DNA from: Strongylocentrotus droebachiensis
Lineage: Eukaryota; Echinodermata; Echinoidea; Camarodonta; Strongylocentrotidae
Assembly (NCBI GenBank): GCA_035222895.1
Contig: JAVYIG010005380.1
Location: 1-64,000 of the forward strand
Direction: 5' to 3'
DNA length: 64,000 nt
Part shown: positions 36,295-48,300 of the stretch, one piece after another
How positions within the stretch are numbered: the stretch's first letter is position 1
Layout of the letters: each line of letters starts with the position of its first letter
Notes under the pieces: generated by a model
What the model was told of the DNA's origin: nothing
Seen by the model: the letters and a program-made list of their open reading frames with translations, nothing else
Databases searched by the model: none
Program-made: the position numbers and the translations under genes

Positions 36295-36712
36295 GGAGGA
36301 GGAGGAGGAGGAGGAGGAGGAGGAGGAGGAGGAGGAGGAGGAGGAGGAGGAGGAGGAGGAGGAGGAGGAGGAGGAGGAGGAGGAGGAGGAGGAGGAGGAG
36401 GAGGAGGAGGAGGAGGAGGAGGAGGAGGAGGAGGAGGAGGAGGAGGAGGAGGAGGAGGAGGAGGAGGAAGAGGAAGAGGAAGAGGAAGAGGAAGAGGAAG
36501 AGGAAGAGGAAGAGGAAGAGGAAGAGGAAGAGGAAGAGGAAGAGGAAGAGGAAGAGGAAGAGGAAGAGGAAGAGGAAGAGGAAGAGGAAGAGGAAGAGGA
36601 AGAGGAAGAGGAAGAGGAAGAGGAAGAAGAAGAAGAAGAAGAAGAAGAAGAAGAAGAAGAAGAAGAAGAAGAAGAAGAAGAAGAAGAAGAAGAAGAGGAA
36701 GAGGAAGGGAGG
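36295..36712 (+). repeat. 420-bp polypurine satellite: (GGA)n, (GGAAGA)n, (AGA)n
   Basis: Three ordered blocks with sharp borders: pure GGA to about 36467, then GGAAGA hexamers to about 36625, then AGA to about 36695, then a short GGAAGA remnant. Every base is purine on the + strand. The predicted polypeptides are repeat artefacts. The block order suggests stepwise G-to-A change followed by expansion. Confidence 0.98.
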
Positions 36713-36955
36713 TGAGGTAAAGAGAGATAGAGAGACATTGAGAGTGGGGGAGAGGAAGGAGAATGGAGAGTAGGCAAGAGGAGGTGAGGGAAAGAAGAAC
36801 ATCTTCATGATTATGACACATTGGATCACGAAGCAATCATAGCAGGATGAATGAGGCTTTGCCTTGAGATTGGCATCTGACAAACTGGTTGATTGGCTAC
36901 CAAACGTTCTGACTAGGAGTAATGGTACTCAAGAAATCATGTTCCTACAAACACC

Positions 36956-37314
36956 TAGCCTATAATCTAGGCGGAGTGCCGAGCTTTTTTCTTTGCTGCT
37001 AGACTAACCTTAAGCAGAACGTCTGATACGGCGAGACTACGAACCGTGAGCCGCGCACCGCCTATACTCACTGGTCTAGCTTTAGTCGTTGTTTTTTTAT
37101 TATCGACCTTGAATCCGTGGCAGTTTTTCGTACGAAAACTGCCACGGATTCATGGTCGATAATAAAAAAACAACGACTAAAGCTAGACCAGTGAGTATAG
37201 GCGGTGAGCCGCTTCGCGACTCACGGTTCGTAGTCTCGCCGTATCAGACGTTCTGCTTAGGGTTAGTCTAGCAGCAAAGAAAAAAGCTCGGCACTCCGCC
37301 TAGATTATAGGCTA
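36956..37314. mobile_element. 359-bp hairpin MITE with perfect 9-bp target duplication
   Basis: Nearly the whole element is an inverted repeat: arms of about 170 bp start TAGCCTATAATCTAGGCGGA and meet at TTTTCGTACGAAAA. The arms differ mainly by a ~13-bp indel beside GTGAGCCGC and a few substitutions, so the copy is young. ACAAACACC lies directly outside both ends (36947-36955 and 37315-37323). A 9-bp duplication with long inverted repeats is typical of Mutator-like (MULE) elements, so a MULE-derived MITE is the best guess. No ORF. Confidence 0.85.
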
Positions 37315-37323
37315 ACAAACACC

Positions 37324-39565
37324 GAGCACCAACCCATTCCTTACCAAAAACATAACAAACAACAATCTCAATGAATTGTCTAAAAGCCAGATTACCAAAT
37401 GTTCAAGTTAATGTTTTATCTCACTGTTGAATGTGGCATGAAATCAGATATGATAAGAAGGTTATAGTGCATGTCTCTGTGTCTGTTTAAAAAAAGAAAA
37501 GTACATTTTTCCTAAACCTGATATTATGTAGGGCAGAAACCTTATTTTGGGGGCAAGATTTGTAGCTCAAGGTGCTGAAGGTTAAGCTTGCAGGAGAATA
37601 AAGTATCTATATTATATTGTAAATCATTCATGCTCTGTTTGAGAATGCAATGCCAAACTTGAAGTGCAGATGATTTTGAAAGTGAATACCAGTTTTCCTC
37701 TTTATATTACTTGCTCTTTCATGCAAATTACACAATGTTTATTCAATTTCAAATTTCAAATTTCGTACTTACATGTAGTTGCTTTTACATTGCCGTCAGG
37801 TGCTAATGCTCATAATATTTTATGCAGTGTGGAAGAATAATGCTATAACCTCAGTCAGTGCTCACTGTTAAATTTAAGTTTGCATTGGAAGTAATCTACA
37901 AAATATATTGCTTTAAATAGTAAAAGTTTAAAGGTCTGAACAATTATCTGTCATCACCAAAAATGTTAATCCCCATCCATCCCACACGCAGTCTTTAAAG
38001 GCTCCAAGTTAAGATGTAATCTCTGTGGGAAAAAATGGCACCTTGATTTTATCCCATCGTAGAATGAGTTGAGCTCTATGCAACTGCAAGCAAACACGTG
38101 TGAAGCTTTCATCGATTCTCAAAAGCAAGATTTAGTCCAAAGTTTTGCACCCTCTGACCCTCCTTCTTTAAGAATCTTAATCTTAAGATGCGATCTTGAG
38201 ATGCATTCTCAAAGAAAGCCCTGATTTGAATCTGTATCTTTTCTTCAAGCATCAGGACAAGATGTATTGAATTTTCCAAGATTAATATACTGTTGTACCA
38301 ATAAAGGTGCCGAAATTCAGAAATGGTCTGTATGTATTTTAGATATTTGAATAATGAATATACAACTAAAGCATGGAGTATGTTTAATCCTTTGATCAAT
38401 GAGTTTTATAGATGTTCTTGACAAAAGCAAAGGAGATAAAATAAACATAACCTGCATAGGTTTGCAGCTGGGTTTGTATTCTATTAAAAGCCAGGTTTCT
38501 TGTAAATGTTTCGTGGGAAAGATATGGATATTGTAGAAAAAGGAATAGAGAGAGAGAGAGAGAGAGAGAAGGAAAGAGAATTGAAGGGTATGATCATTAC
38601 AAATTATATGGAAAGATGAGGGATTAGGAGAGAGAGATTGAAAAGGGGGGAAAACAAGGAATAGAACAGAAAGGAGGATGGAGATGGGTGGGGGGGGGGG
38701 GGGGGGGGGGGCAGGGAGTTAGAGAGGTGTCTTTTTCATGGGATAAGACATTCCGATGCACAGACTGGTTTTAATTTGAAGATTGAGGGTGAGCTCATGC
38801 AAGTGATGAAATTGGTGGACTAGTTTGTTTACCAGGTTTTCCAGAATTCTTACTCCACAAAATGCTGACTTTGTAAAGTCAAATAGAAACATTTAAACGT
38901 TGTTCTTGGACAAAAAATGATATTAATAGAGATAAACATGAAGAAGGGGTTATTTTTGTTGAAGTTAGCAGCATAAAAACAACACTTTTCTTGATGAGGA
39001 GGGTAAATAAAATTGGAGTTGAGTCTTGAATGAGTCTAGTTGGTTGGTTTGGGGGAGGAATCAAGTGAAATCATCCTCCCGATTCCTTGTCTCTAATTTC
39101 AGCATCTCGCTGTCATCCTCAATCACCAAGTGATGATGACTATGCTCAGTCCGAGACTTTAAAGGGGAACTTCTCCTCCTCCCATCGGCATTGGCTCTAT
39201 TCACCTTCCTCAGAGCTCGTGCACTTTATTAGCATACATTTTTTATTACATTTTACTTGTGATTTAACAAAGCGAGACAGGGTTGCGTAGCTTCTATTTC
39301 ACTGTATTAAATCAATCGGTTACTAAAGAAAATATCACAGATTTATGATGATGTAATCCTGATACATGTATCTTTGCCCAAATTAATTACATGTTATATG
39401 AAAGGTCTATTGTCACACGTTTGGTATTCTTTAAAATGTCAGTAAAGTTGTGCTTTATGGTTAATGAGTTGTACTGGTGCTACTCCTTCTAACTTGTCTT
39501 AAGTGTTGTCGTTGTAAAAAGGCAGATTATCAACCAGAAGAACAAACAAGAATTACCATCTACTT
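37324..39565. other. gene-free stretch with (GA)n and poly-G
   Basis: (GA)n at about 38547-38569 and a 22-bp G run at 38690-38711. At 39081-39101 a good pyrimidine tract and TTTCAG acceptor precede an open frame (ASRCHPQSPSDDDYAQSETL if entered in phase 1). No donor follows, so it is only a weak exon candidate. Confidence 0.35.
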
Positions 39566-39631
39566 AGAGCCAGAAGGGAGGTTATTCATATAACCACTAC
39601 AATTTGACACAGAGTACACCCTTCTGGCTCT
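39566..39631. repeat. AGAGCCAGAAGGG palindrome family, full copy
   Basis: Starts AGAGCCAGAAGGG and ends CCCTTCTGGCTCT: 13-bp perfect inverted ends spaced over 66 bp, with a secondary inner hairpin GGTTATTCATATAACC. This is the clearest member of the family. Confidence 0.7.
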
Positions 39632-40348
39632 CATCTCTCTATATGTGTTTAGACTTATTCCACCTCCGCTCATTTTGTACATCCATTTATGATTGACAGG
39701 CAGCACTGAATATGCCACACCCCCATCATTAGTTTCAAATGCACCTTGATGGTCAAGAGTGGGAGATGGTGGAATTCCATTTCCACATCTTGTGTTAGAA
39801 TTTGCATCTCATTAACCAAATACTTCCATTCAAAATTTGATTTGAGCGTACACTGATGGATGGCATCATCAGCTCTGGACGCCAGTCTCTGGGACAGGAA
39901 GTAAGGTCTGACCTCAAATCAACCTGACCACTTAAAGCTATGGTGAGCAAAAAATAGAACACTGCATTACTGAAGTAACTGGTTTGAAGAAGACATGAAC
40001 CAGTAGTGAACTAAACAGTGAAGTTTCAGAAGAGTATTGTAGGATTGTGTGACTTTTAAACTGCATCAATTCAGTTAACTATACACTTAGAATTGTTGCA
40101 AGAGTGTATTTGAGCAACTTTACTTGTTGTGGCCCTAAGCACATTCAGTCAATTCAAATTCAAACAAAAAAATAATAACATTAGTATGTAGGTCCATGGT
40201 ATGATGCAAGTGCTGTGAAGCATAGGATGAGAGAATTATGGACTTTTACCTAACTTTGGATGGATTGGGGCCCTCAATGACTTTAGCTGAGGGGATAGAG
40301 ATAATACTAGAGATATCCACCTTGCAACCCCCATTCCATTTCTTCTCG
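39632..40348. other. no gene recognised
   Basis: AT-rich unique-looking sequence. Confidence 0.45.
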
Positions 40349-41240
40349 CATCTGGTCTAATCTTTGAGATTATAATGATGAGGGAGTGAGGTTGGGAGCC
40401 CCAGCAACTCAACCGTTAATCAACCCCCATCTCAATTAAGTCTCCACTCATCTGGTCTATGGTGATGATGTAAGGGCTCCTCAAAGATCTTTAAAGGTTA
40501 CATTGGAATGAAGGGGATTGAAGCATGCCCCGTACCAACTAGTTGAGAATGAGGACCATCTTTTGGTGTGGGGGGGGGGGGGGGGGTGGGTGGGGTTTGA
40601 AGCCAGCAATTCTACCTTTAATCAACCCCCATCCCATGTTTCTGTTCAACTGGTCTATCGTGATGATGGAAAGGCTAACCATTAACCAATTGAATACAAA
40701 GCCTTAGGTAACTCGGATTGGAATCAATGGAAAATAAACTGCATCCAAAGGGTTAAGGTAACATTGTCTGTTGAGATATCCATGGTTTGGAGAGGGAGGG
40801 GTCGGAAGTCCCCTTTCCCCCCTCCCAAATGAAGCCTTATAATAATGACCAGGCTTTAAGAATACTGTGGGTTAAGGGGGGGGGGGGGGATTGAATCCAA
40901 CCATAACCCCCCCCTTCAACCAACCCGATTCTCTCATCAGATCTATAGATCAGAACCAGGTGTGGGATGGGGGTTGAAGTGCCCCTCGCCCGCCCGATCA
41001 ATTCCAATTCTCTCATCTGATGCAGGACATGTTGATAGGCTATTCTTAGGACACTGGTGTGGTGTAGGGTTTGAAGCTCCCACCCCTTCTCTCTAATGAA
41101 CTCCTTTCTTCTCTCTCATGTGGTCTGTGACAAGGACCAAACTTTTAAAATACCATGAGATGAGTAGGGGTTGACCCCACCCCCACCCCTCCTACTGACC
41201 CCACCAGCCCCGATCCTCATATGGTCCCATGTGATGATAG
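40349..41240 (+). repeat. degenerate tandem repeat, unit ~100 bp
   Basis: The anchor CTCAT-CTGGTCTAT-GTGATGATG or variants recurs near 40350, 40450, 40648, 40934, 41012, 41115 and 41216. Each is preceded by a C-rich segment of CAACCCCCAT type and a GGGGTTGAAG-type segment. Spacing is near 100 bp or a multiple of it. Copies are strongly diverged. G runs at 40570-40586 and 40878-40889 interrupt it. Confidence 0.65.
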
Positions 41241-41784
41241 ACTGGTTATCCATCAAACAAACATCACCTCTTTAGAGTTCCTCCCTTGCACCAGAAGCAT
41301 GTTGAAGGGAAACACCAACCCTTGATAGAAAGTCAAATATCTTTCTTATATATCACGGACCAACACTACAATAGATGATCATATCTATATGCAAAATAAA
41401 GGTTGAATTGAGGAATATATCTAGGTCAGGGTCATGTACAGGAGGTATGAGAAAAGAATATTGCACTATCAAGAATATATTAAAGGTCTCTCAATTATCG
41501 CCAAGAACAATGTCAAACCCCCTAAAAAGTAAGCATTTGGTAATGGATACTACATCTACATGTACATGTACAGTGTGTCGGGTCCTTGGAATAATTTTCT
41601 TTATCTGAATATCAGAACCTGTTTGTCAGGGTTGGCCCAAAATAGAGCAATACTGATTCAAAACGATGATTAAATCATGATTTTAAAAAGAAATTAAGTG
41701 GTTTTGATTGATTTGTTAAAACAAAATTACCAACCCTCTGTTTTGTTGTAAATTTGTGAATAATTATGTGTGGAATACTTCTAA
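41241..41784. other. no gene recognised
   Basis: AT-rich. ACATGTACATGTAC occurs near 41558. Confidence 0.45.
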
Positions 41785-41788
41785 TTAA

Positions 41789-42296
41789 AGGTAATACAAA
41801 GTTTTGGTAAATTTTGACAATTGGCTGGATAGTGATTCTTTACAATTTGTATATATTTGGATGCCCCTGTGGATGTATTATAAGCACCAGAAAATTTAGC
41901 CCCTTAAACACTTCTGCTTTCGAGAAAATTTGAATTAAAAAATTTACCGGTGCTCCCGGTAAATTTTGATAAATTTCAAATAGCGCCTACGGCCAAACAA
42001 TGGTAGCTGCGACCATGAAAATCTCAGAATATGTAGTTGTGGTATATAATTTCCAAATGGAAATAGCCAATCGGTCGATTCTAGTCAAGAAACATTATTT
42101 TATAGCTAAATTGATATCTTGACCTTGAGAGGGAGCTATACAACATGAACAGCTTATTATTTACAATTTCATCACTTTAGACTCGATTTCAACAGCGACA
42201 ACGGTTACTGAATATTGTAGGATCACATACATGTATGCTTCCAATATTTTAATTTGAACCAAAGTCATGACCCCATACCAAAACTTTGTATTACCT
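41789..42296. mobile_element. 508-bp non-autonomous element with TTAA target duplication
   Basis: The ends are perfect inverted repeats of 21 bp, beginning AGGTAATACAAAGTTTTG at 41789 and its complement ending at 42296. TTAA lies directly outside both ends (41785-41788 and 42297-42300). TTAA targets are used by piggyBac and Kolobok elements; an AGG start favours Kolobok, tentatively. An internal hairpin AATTTACCGG-TGCT-CCGGTAAATT lies at about 41940-41967. No transposase ORF. Confidence 0.8.
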
Positions 42297-42300
42297 TTAA

Positions 42301-45086
42301 GTAGACATACATTAGTCATATCACAGTGTGAAAGTACTATTTTCTTACCTCGGCGCCAAGTATAAGATTAAAATGTATAGTTCTCCTTAATCAATCTTTT
42401 GAAGTGCACCTTTTTACCGACGAGACGCATTGATATTTTGTACAACCTGACTTAATACTCATCCATCAACTTCATATCAAATCCCCTCTCGGATTAATCT
42501 TGTATTACATCCATTTTGTACACATCGCTGCCCAACCATTATTCTATATCAGTTCAGGAGCCAGTTATACTGATATAAGTGTGCTGCAACGAAGTATATT
42601 CTTTGTACAACTTAATGATGCAAGCAAACCGTTCAACTGAAGCCATCAGAAAAATTAATATCCCCCACAATATAATTGTTCCATTAGCATGGTAAAAACC
42701 AGCCATAAATCATGGTGATGGATTTAGTGTGTTCAATAACCTATTACTCATTGAGTGTATGGTTCATTCTGTGCACAATGACAATTCTGTTCACAATGCA
42801 ATAGCACATGTACACGAATACTTGTAATTGTGTTTGTGTCATCATTCTGTATTGTATTATTCATAAATGAATGAATTATATGTTGAGAGTGTATGCCCAG
42901 GGGCCATCATTAAATTGTCTTCTTCTTTACAGACTGCTCATCAATTACCCCAGTAAAGAAGTGTACTCATATTTGATTGAAAATTCAATTTGTGAGTTGT
43001 GCTCTATTTTCTTTGTGCAAAATTCAATTTCCAATATTTTTTTTCTTCCTAAATTTGCTCTTCTTGTAAATCTTGAGTGAAATCAAAAGTCAAGTTTCCC
43101 TTTCCTCTCTATGAATAATGATAATAATAATAATAGTGAACATTTATAATGAACCATCCAATCGTCAGAGCAATACTTTAATGGGAAGATATGCTTGAAA
43201 ATAATAATCGTAGCTGAGTGTTTATATTAATATCTAAACGTTTGACAAGTAATTTTTATTATTTTTATTTTAATGGTAGATATAATTCTTTTAATAGGCG
43301 GGTGGAACATTTATAGTGTTGAACCCAGCAATATTTCCATGAGTAAATCAATTTCAAAACATTGTCTAGTCTATTTTTGCCCATTTGAATGGTGATTTAA
43401 AAAAAATGGTTTTAGAGTTCAGTCAATCTTATGGTATGGATGAAGCAGTTTTACAAATAAAATGGAAATATTGAAGATTGTGGAGACTGAATGAGCATTT
43501 AACATGGAAGCAAATCAGCACGCAGCAATGAGAGCCGAGGCTTCATTCATATCTGGACAATAAAGTGACATAAATGGGTCAACCTTGAGTTTTGGGGCCC
43601 AGGGAGAGGAAAGAATGGTCTTTCTTCAAATATAACTGTAAGCTACAGTGACTATCCAAGAAATATAAGTAATTTGTAAAGAAATAACAACCGAATCGTC
43701 GACAAAAAGTATGTTTGTGGAGTCTAGGGAGGTGCTGGGCTGTCAGTCTGTTTGTCCACTGCACTCTTATCCTTTCTTCCGCCTTTTGTGCGGGATGGAA
43801 ATTTATGGCACATTATTTTCCCTTCGTGAATAGAGATCCTGCTTGCTCAGGAGAAATCGAATGAAAACCAATTTTGAAAGACTGAATGTTTTGCCAGCGG
43901 GGCTGAAGCTGGGGCACAATGAAAGGAAAAACATACACAAGCGTTACAAATGAATACATCTTGAGGCAAACACGTGTAGAGAGGTTAATTTTTGTGATGT
44001 TTGTTCAACACAGAATGTTCCAATTCTTCAGGTACGTGTAAACTGCACTAGGGAACACCTCGTCCAGTCATTTGATAAAGCATGCCCCCTTGATATTGCA
44101 TATATGAGGAACATCAATACTTCTTATTTCATATTAATATGCTACATGCTCTTCTGTTCATAGCGCAAGCCTTGACTTTATTGGAAGTCAGCTGCCTGAA
44201 GTGCACGCCTATCGATATTTGTTGTATGGGTAGATATTAAATACCTTTATTAACAAATAGACTTGAAATACATCTATGCAATATAAGAAAGTTTTGTTAT
44301 ATAATAATACTAGATAAGAGCTTAAAACATGGATTGTGATTCCAAAAATGATGAAGGGTTCATAAATCTGGATATCTGAAGGGTTTCCTTTGTTATATTC
44401 AGAATTAAAACCTGTAGAATATTGAACCATTCGATTAACAAATCTTATGAAAAATAAGGTCTATCATTGATCATTTCTAGTGGATACCATGAAATTCATT
44501 AATGATCATAATAACTGTTTCTTATATACCTTACTAGTTACAATGTACATGTACATGTACATGAATCCGACCACAGTGCTTTACAGTAAATATTAGGATT
44601 CTACACATGACATTCTCCACTCCTCTGGGAAGCATTCTCGTTTACAAGTGCACACAGGCTAATCTTTTCAAGGAGTTTTATACGTTTTTACTCCTCAATC
44701 TATACACAAAGAGTTTCGCATCCCACCACGTACCTTTTAGCACGTTCGTAAATTTTCTAGTTCATGAGTTTGTCAGACAGGTTCAGACTTCATCAGAATA
44801 AACCTAGATACATTATTTCGTAACCAAGGCATTCGCAGGTGTTAACGTCTGATTATGATGTCACCAAGGGCACGTATTAAACAAGGTCGTCTTCTGATGG
44901 CACAATAAATTTTACAACTGTTTCTCAAGGTGCACCGGATTCATCATGAATGATTAAAGGCCATTGACCTATTTGAGAGCTGATGAGCCCCTGGGGAAAA
45001 ATCAGGCAAATAAAAAAGCGAAGGTGAGAATTATCTTTCATCTGGAGTTTGTGGGTACCACTGTCACATCTTCATACTGTCTATTT
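42301..45086. other. gene-free stretch
   Basis: AT-rich, with (ATA)n near 43117-43135 and ACATGTACATGTACATG near 44546. No exon or element supported. Confidence 0.45.
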
Positions 45087-45386
45087 AGAGCCAGAAGGGC
45101 ATTCCCTTGTCAACATAAAATAGTCATACACAAGTCAGAAAATAGTGAAAAACAACACAGAAAATATGTTTTTTGATAACGTTCAACTCTGAATATATTT
45201 TATCTATCTTTTGTTCCAAATCTTTAGCCTAAAATATGTTTTAAGTCTATTTTCCATTCCCCCCATAAGAATTTAGAAGAAGAATAATTGAGTTTTCTAT
45301 GAAATACCATAAAAATATATTGAAAATATAGACCAGGGTTACCTCATGTTAAAATAATGATCAAGTTAATTCCCTTCTGGCGCTGA
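45087..45386. repeat. AGAGCCAGAAGGG palindrome family, two facing half copies
   Basis: AGAGCCAGAAGGGCATTCCC at 45087 and, facing it, TTAATTCCCTTCTGGCGCT ending near 45385. They lie about 280 bp apart, so this is either two half copies or one copy split by an insertion. Confidence 0.5.
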
Positions 45387-47307
45387 GCAGATGTTATTTT
45401 CCTAGCCCTACATGTAGGCCCATAGCTAAACAATTGGTGTTACACATGGTTCGTTGTAAACCATTTTGGATGGTTATTCTTTAGGTGATCTGCCCTGAAC
45501 TTGTAAATATTGAACAAGTTTGTTATGAAAGGTGATAGTACTCTGCAGAATGTTTCTGTGCCACGACATGAAGCAGTTGAAATAACAATTGCCTCAGAGA
45601 AAATGTTCCATAGCTAGATACATAACCATTAAACATCTCTCCAGAATCTAACAAATCTAAACGTATGTTCTGTTGTTTTTGTTATTTATTTTTCATCAAA
45701 AATGTGGGGAAGTACTTTTAATTGGCTGTGGCTTGCTTTTGGGTTATAGGTTCAGGCCTCAGGGTTATGGCAACTTTATTCTAGAGTTGAACCATGGAGA
45801 TATCATATCTCCATGGTTGAACTAAAGAATTTGAGCAGTGTAAGGAATTGGGTGCACAGCTATATTTGCCAGACAGCAGTTATAGTGCTACAATCGTAAT
45901 GTCCGGAAATCTTCCTGCAAGACAAGTCATAGACATACAAAGTACATGCAGTTGAGAGATCTTACATTGATACTGTTTCTTCTTTGAGATGAAAGTACGA
46001 TTCGTTTAGCTTTACTGGAGCTTGAAAGGACAGTAGACACTCTACTGAACATGTTTGGTTGTCAAGTGTGAAAATATCAGATTTGGGCGAAATGTCAAGG
46101 TGATGGGATTAGTTGAAAATGGGTCTAGCTTTTAGGTGATATGTGATGAGGCAGTCCTGGGGGGGGGGGGATCTTTAGAATACTCTCTCTGCTCTTCTCT
46201 TTGAACAGAGGCTGTGTTACTGTGTGGTCATGTTTCCTAGTTTGTGTAAATTATTGATTTGACAGGGGGACTATTGATTTTTCATGAGGCAATTTGGGGC
46301 ATTGAATTGGAGGAAATTACCCCAATTTCTCTCACCAAGAACACAGGGTGTAGGATCTAGAACAGTGTCGGGTAGAGTTTGATGCCAGGTGAAAAGGAAA
46401 TAAGTGAAAATTAATGTTGGTCTTGAAATTGGGCATTCTTATATCTGTGCCACTGCCATGGGGAAGGTCCAGCAGTGCACATGTTTAGGGTGCTTTGATG
46501 ATAATTTAAACCATTTGATTGATTGATGCTTATTTAGTATTTAACCCATTGCTTACTGGAATATGGTAGCCCCTGTAGGAAGCCTATGGAATGAATGAGA
46601 ATTATGTATTAAATGGGTTAACATTCTTACAGCTTTTTGGGAGATAAATTTGATCATTAGAGTTGAAAATAACTTTTGCCACATTGCTTTTAATATTTGA
46701 TGAAGATGTTGTTTACAGCATGAATTTTAAGTCTAGTCTGTAAAAATGGGAGAGGAGAATAAATTATTTATTTCCTTCTTGTCCATATGTAGGCCAGTAG
46801 GTATCAAAAATTTAAATTTGCATCTCCAGTCAACTGAGAACTTTACCTAATCCTAACCCTAAGCCAAAAACCTACTGTAGCTTAAAACCAAATTGCAACC
46901 CTAATCATAACCATTATCATTGATGATATAAAATCTGGAACAGAGGACATCACAGTACATGCACCAATTGCTTCGGTCTACTTCCCAGAAAGGCTTCTAG
47001 AGCTATGAATCTGGAACAAGGCTTCAAGATGTCTCCCATCTCCTCCCTACTAGCTAGTACCACCGCATCCAGTATAGCCCAGCTAGTCGCCCGTCTGTTC
47101 AGGGCAGCATGCCTTCTCTACCGGTGCTTGAACAAAGGTTTGCCCTGGCTGGCTGGCTCACTCCCTAATGGGATCGATGTGGGATGAGCAATTAATGATC
47201 AGGTTACTCCTCCTCCTCTTCCGTGCCTTGACTTTACTCTTGTTAAACCTTTACCTTGTAGTCCTAGCTGACTGCCTAGACCAGTGATGCTTTTGTTGTT
47301 TGAGGGA
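45387..47307. other. gene-free stretch with a near-perfect hairpin
   Basis: At about 45785-45823 the arms AGTTGAACCATGGAGATAT and ATATCTCCATGGTTGAACT fold with one mismatched pair. Half of it (TATCTCCATGGTTGAA) also occurs near 16623. A poly-G run lies at 46159-46170. Confidence 0.45.
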
Positions 47308-47325
47308 GGGGGGGGGGGGGGGGGG
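47308..47325 (+). repeat. poly-G tract
   Basis: Uninterrupted G run on +. Confidence 0.95.
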
Positions 47326-48018
47326 ATAGGAGGTAGCTATCTCCTCCTTGAGTCGTTTGACATTGACTTCTGATTTTGCATTGAAACACGTACCTTGTTC
47401 ACACGGCCAAACCGACTCAGAACTGACCCCATAGCGACTGATTGATCGATCGTTTTCATTTTATTTTCCTAACATAAAAGGATATAAATAATAACGTACA
47501 TAATAACATGACAAAATGATTTTGGAAGGATCTCCCTGCTCAGCCATGCCATTACAGCACAGCTGTTCTGCTAAGGGGTCCCAACAATAAAAGATAAAAG
47601 ATTTTCTGATTGATTCCACAATGTTTCTTTCACATGACCAGAACTCAACTTTATCTTTAAGAAGTGTAAGAAACAGAACATCAAACTGATCAAATCTTAT
47701 TTAGAGCAAACTTTATCTGATTCTTAGCTTTGTGAATGCTACAAGGACCCTTCTCATGTTTGGAGAACTCATCAAAATGAAATGAGGTCATGATTTGTTC
47801 AAGCCGAGGCACCCTCCTTGTCTATGGATACTGGCCAGTGGCAGTAGCTATCTGTCAAGAGTCAGGAATCTTCGCTGCTTGCCTAATGTATACAACTAGT
47901 AGACAAGTAGCAAGCTTGCATCGATGTGAATTAAGCTCGCTAAACCCAAGCAGCTCAATGGTAAATGAATCCATAAATGCATTCAATATGTTCATGCTGT
48001 AAGCCTTCCTACACTTCA

Positions 48019-48034
48019 GGGGGGGGGGGGGGGG
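48019..48034 (+). repeat. poly-G tract
   Basis: Uninterrupted G run on +. Confidence 0.95.
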
Positions 48035-48149
48035 CAGTAGAGAGGGAACGAGAATGATGTCATCAAACTGTAATGAATATAACTTTAAGTTACCTAATGT
48101 GATTTCTTAAAATATTGTTAAGGAAAGGCATCATACATAGAATTTTTTT

Positions 48150-48300
48150 TCTATCACTCGTAGTCAAGGGATTTTAACGCTTGACTCAAGATGTGAGGAT
48201 AATAGGTTCAAGCTCTGGCATGGTACTGTAGTCCCTTGGAACAGGACACTCATCTAGATTTGCCTCTTTTATTTGTAATTTGTAATTTGCTCTCATAGTA
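48150..48300 (+). mobile_element. degraded tRNA-derived SINE fragment
   Basis: A tRNA-like region ends in a B-box-like AGGTTCAAGCTC (near 48208). It is followed by GTAGTCCCTTGGAACAGGAC, then CTAGATTTGCCTCT, which matches the central block of the SINE at 35103 (TGTCCTTTGGCAAGACATT, CTACATTTGCCAC) with many changes. The tail is not recognisable. Confidence 0.5.

Noticed and set aside
36183..36883. Long open frames encoding poly-R, poly-G, poly-L, poly-P and poly-S on both strands
   Set aside because: All come from the polypurine satellite; five overlapping frames open at once is a repeat artefact.
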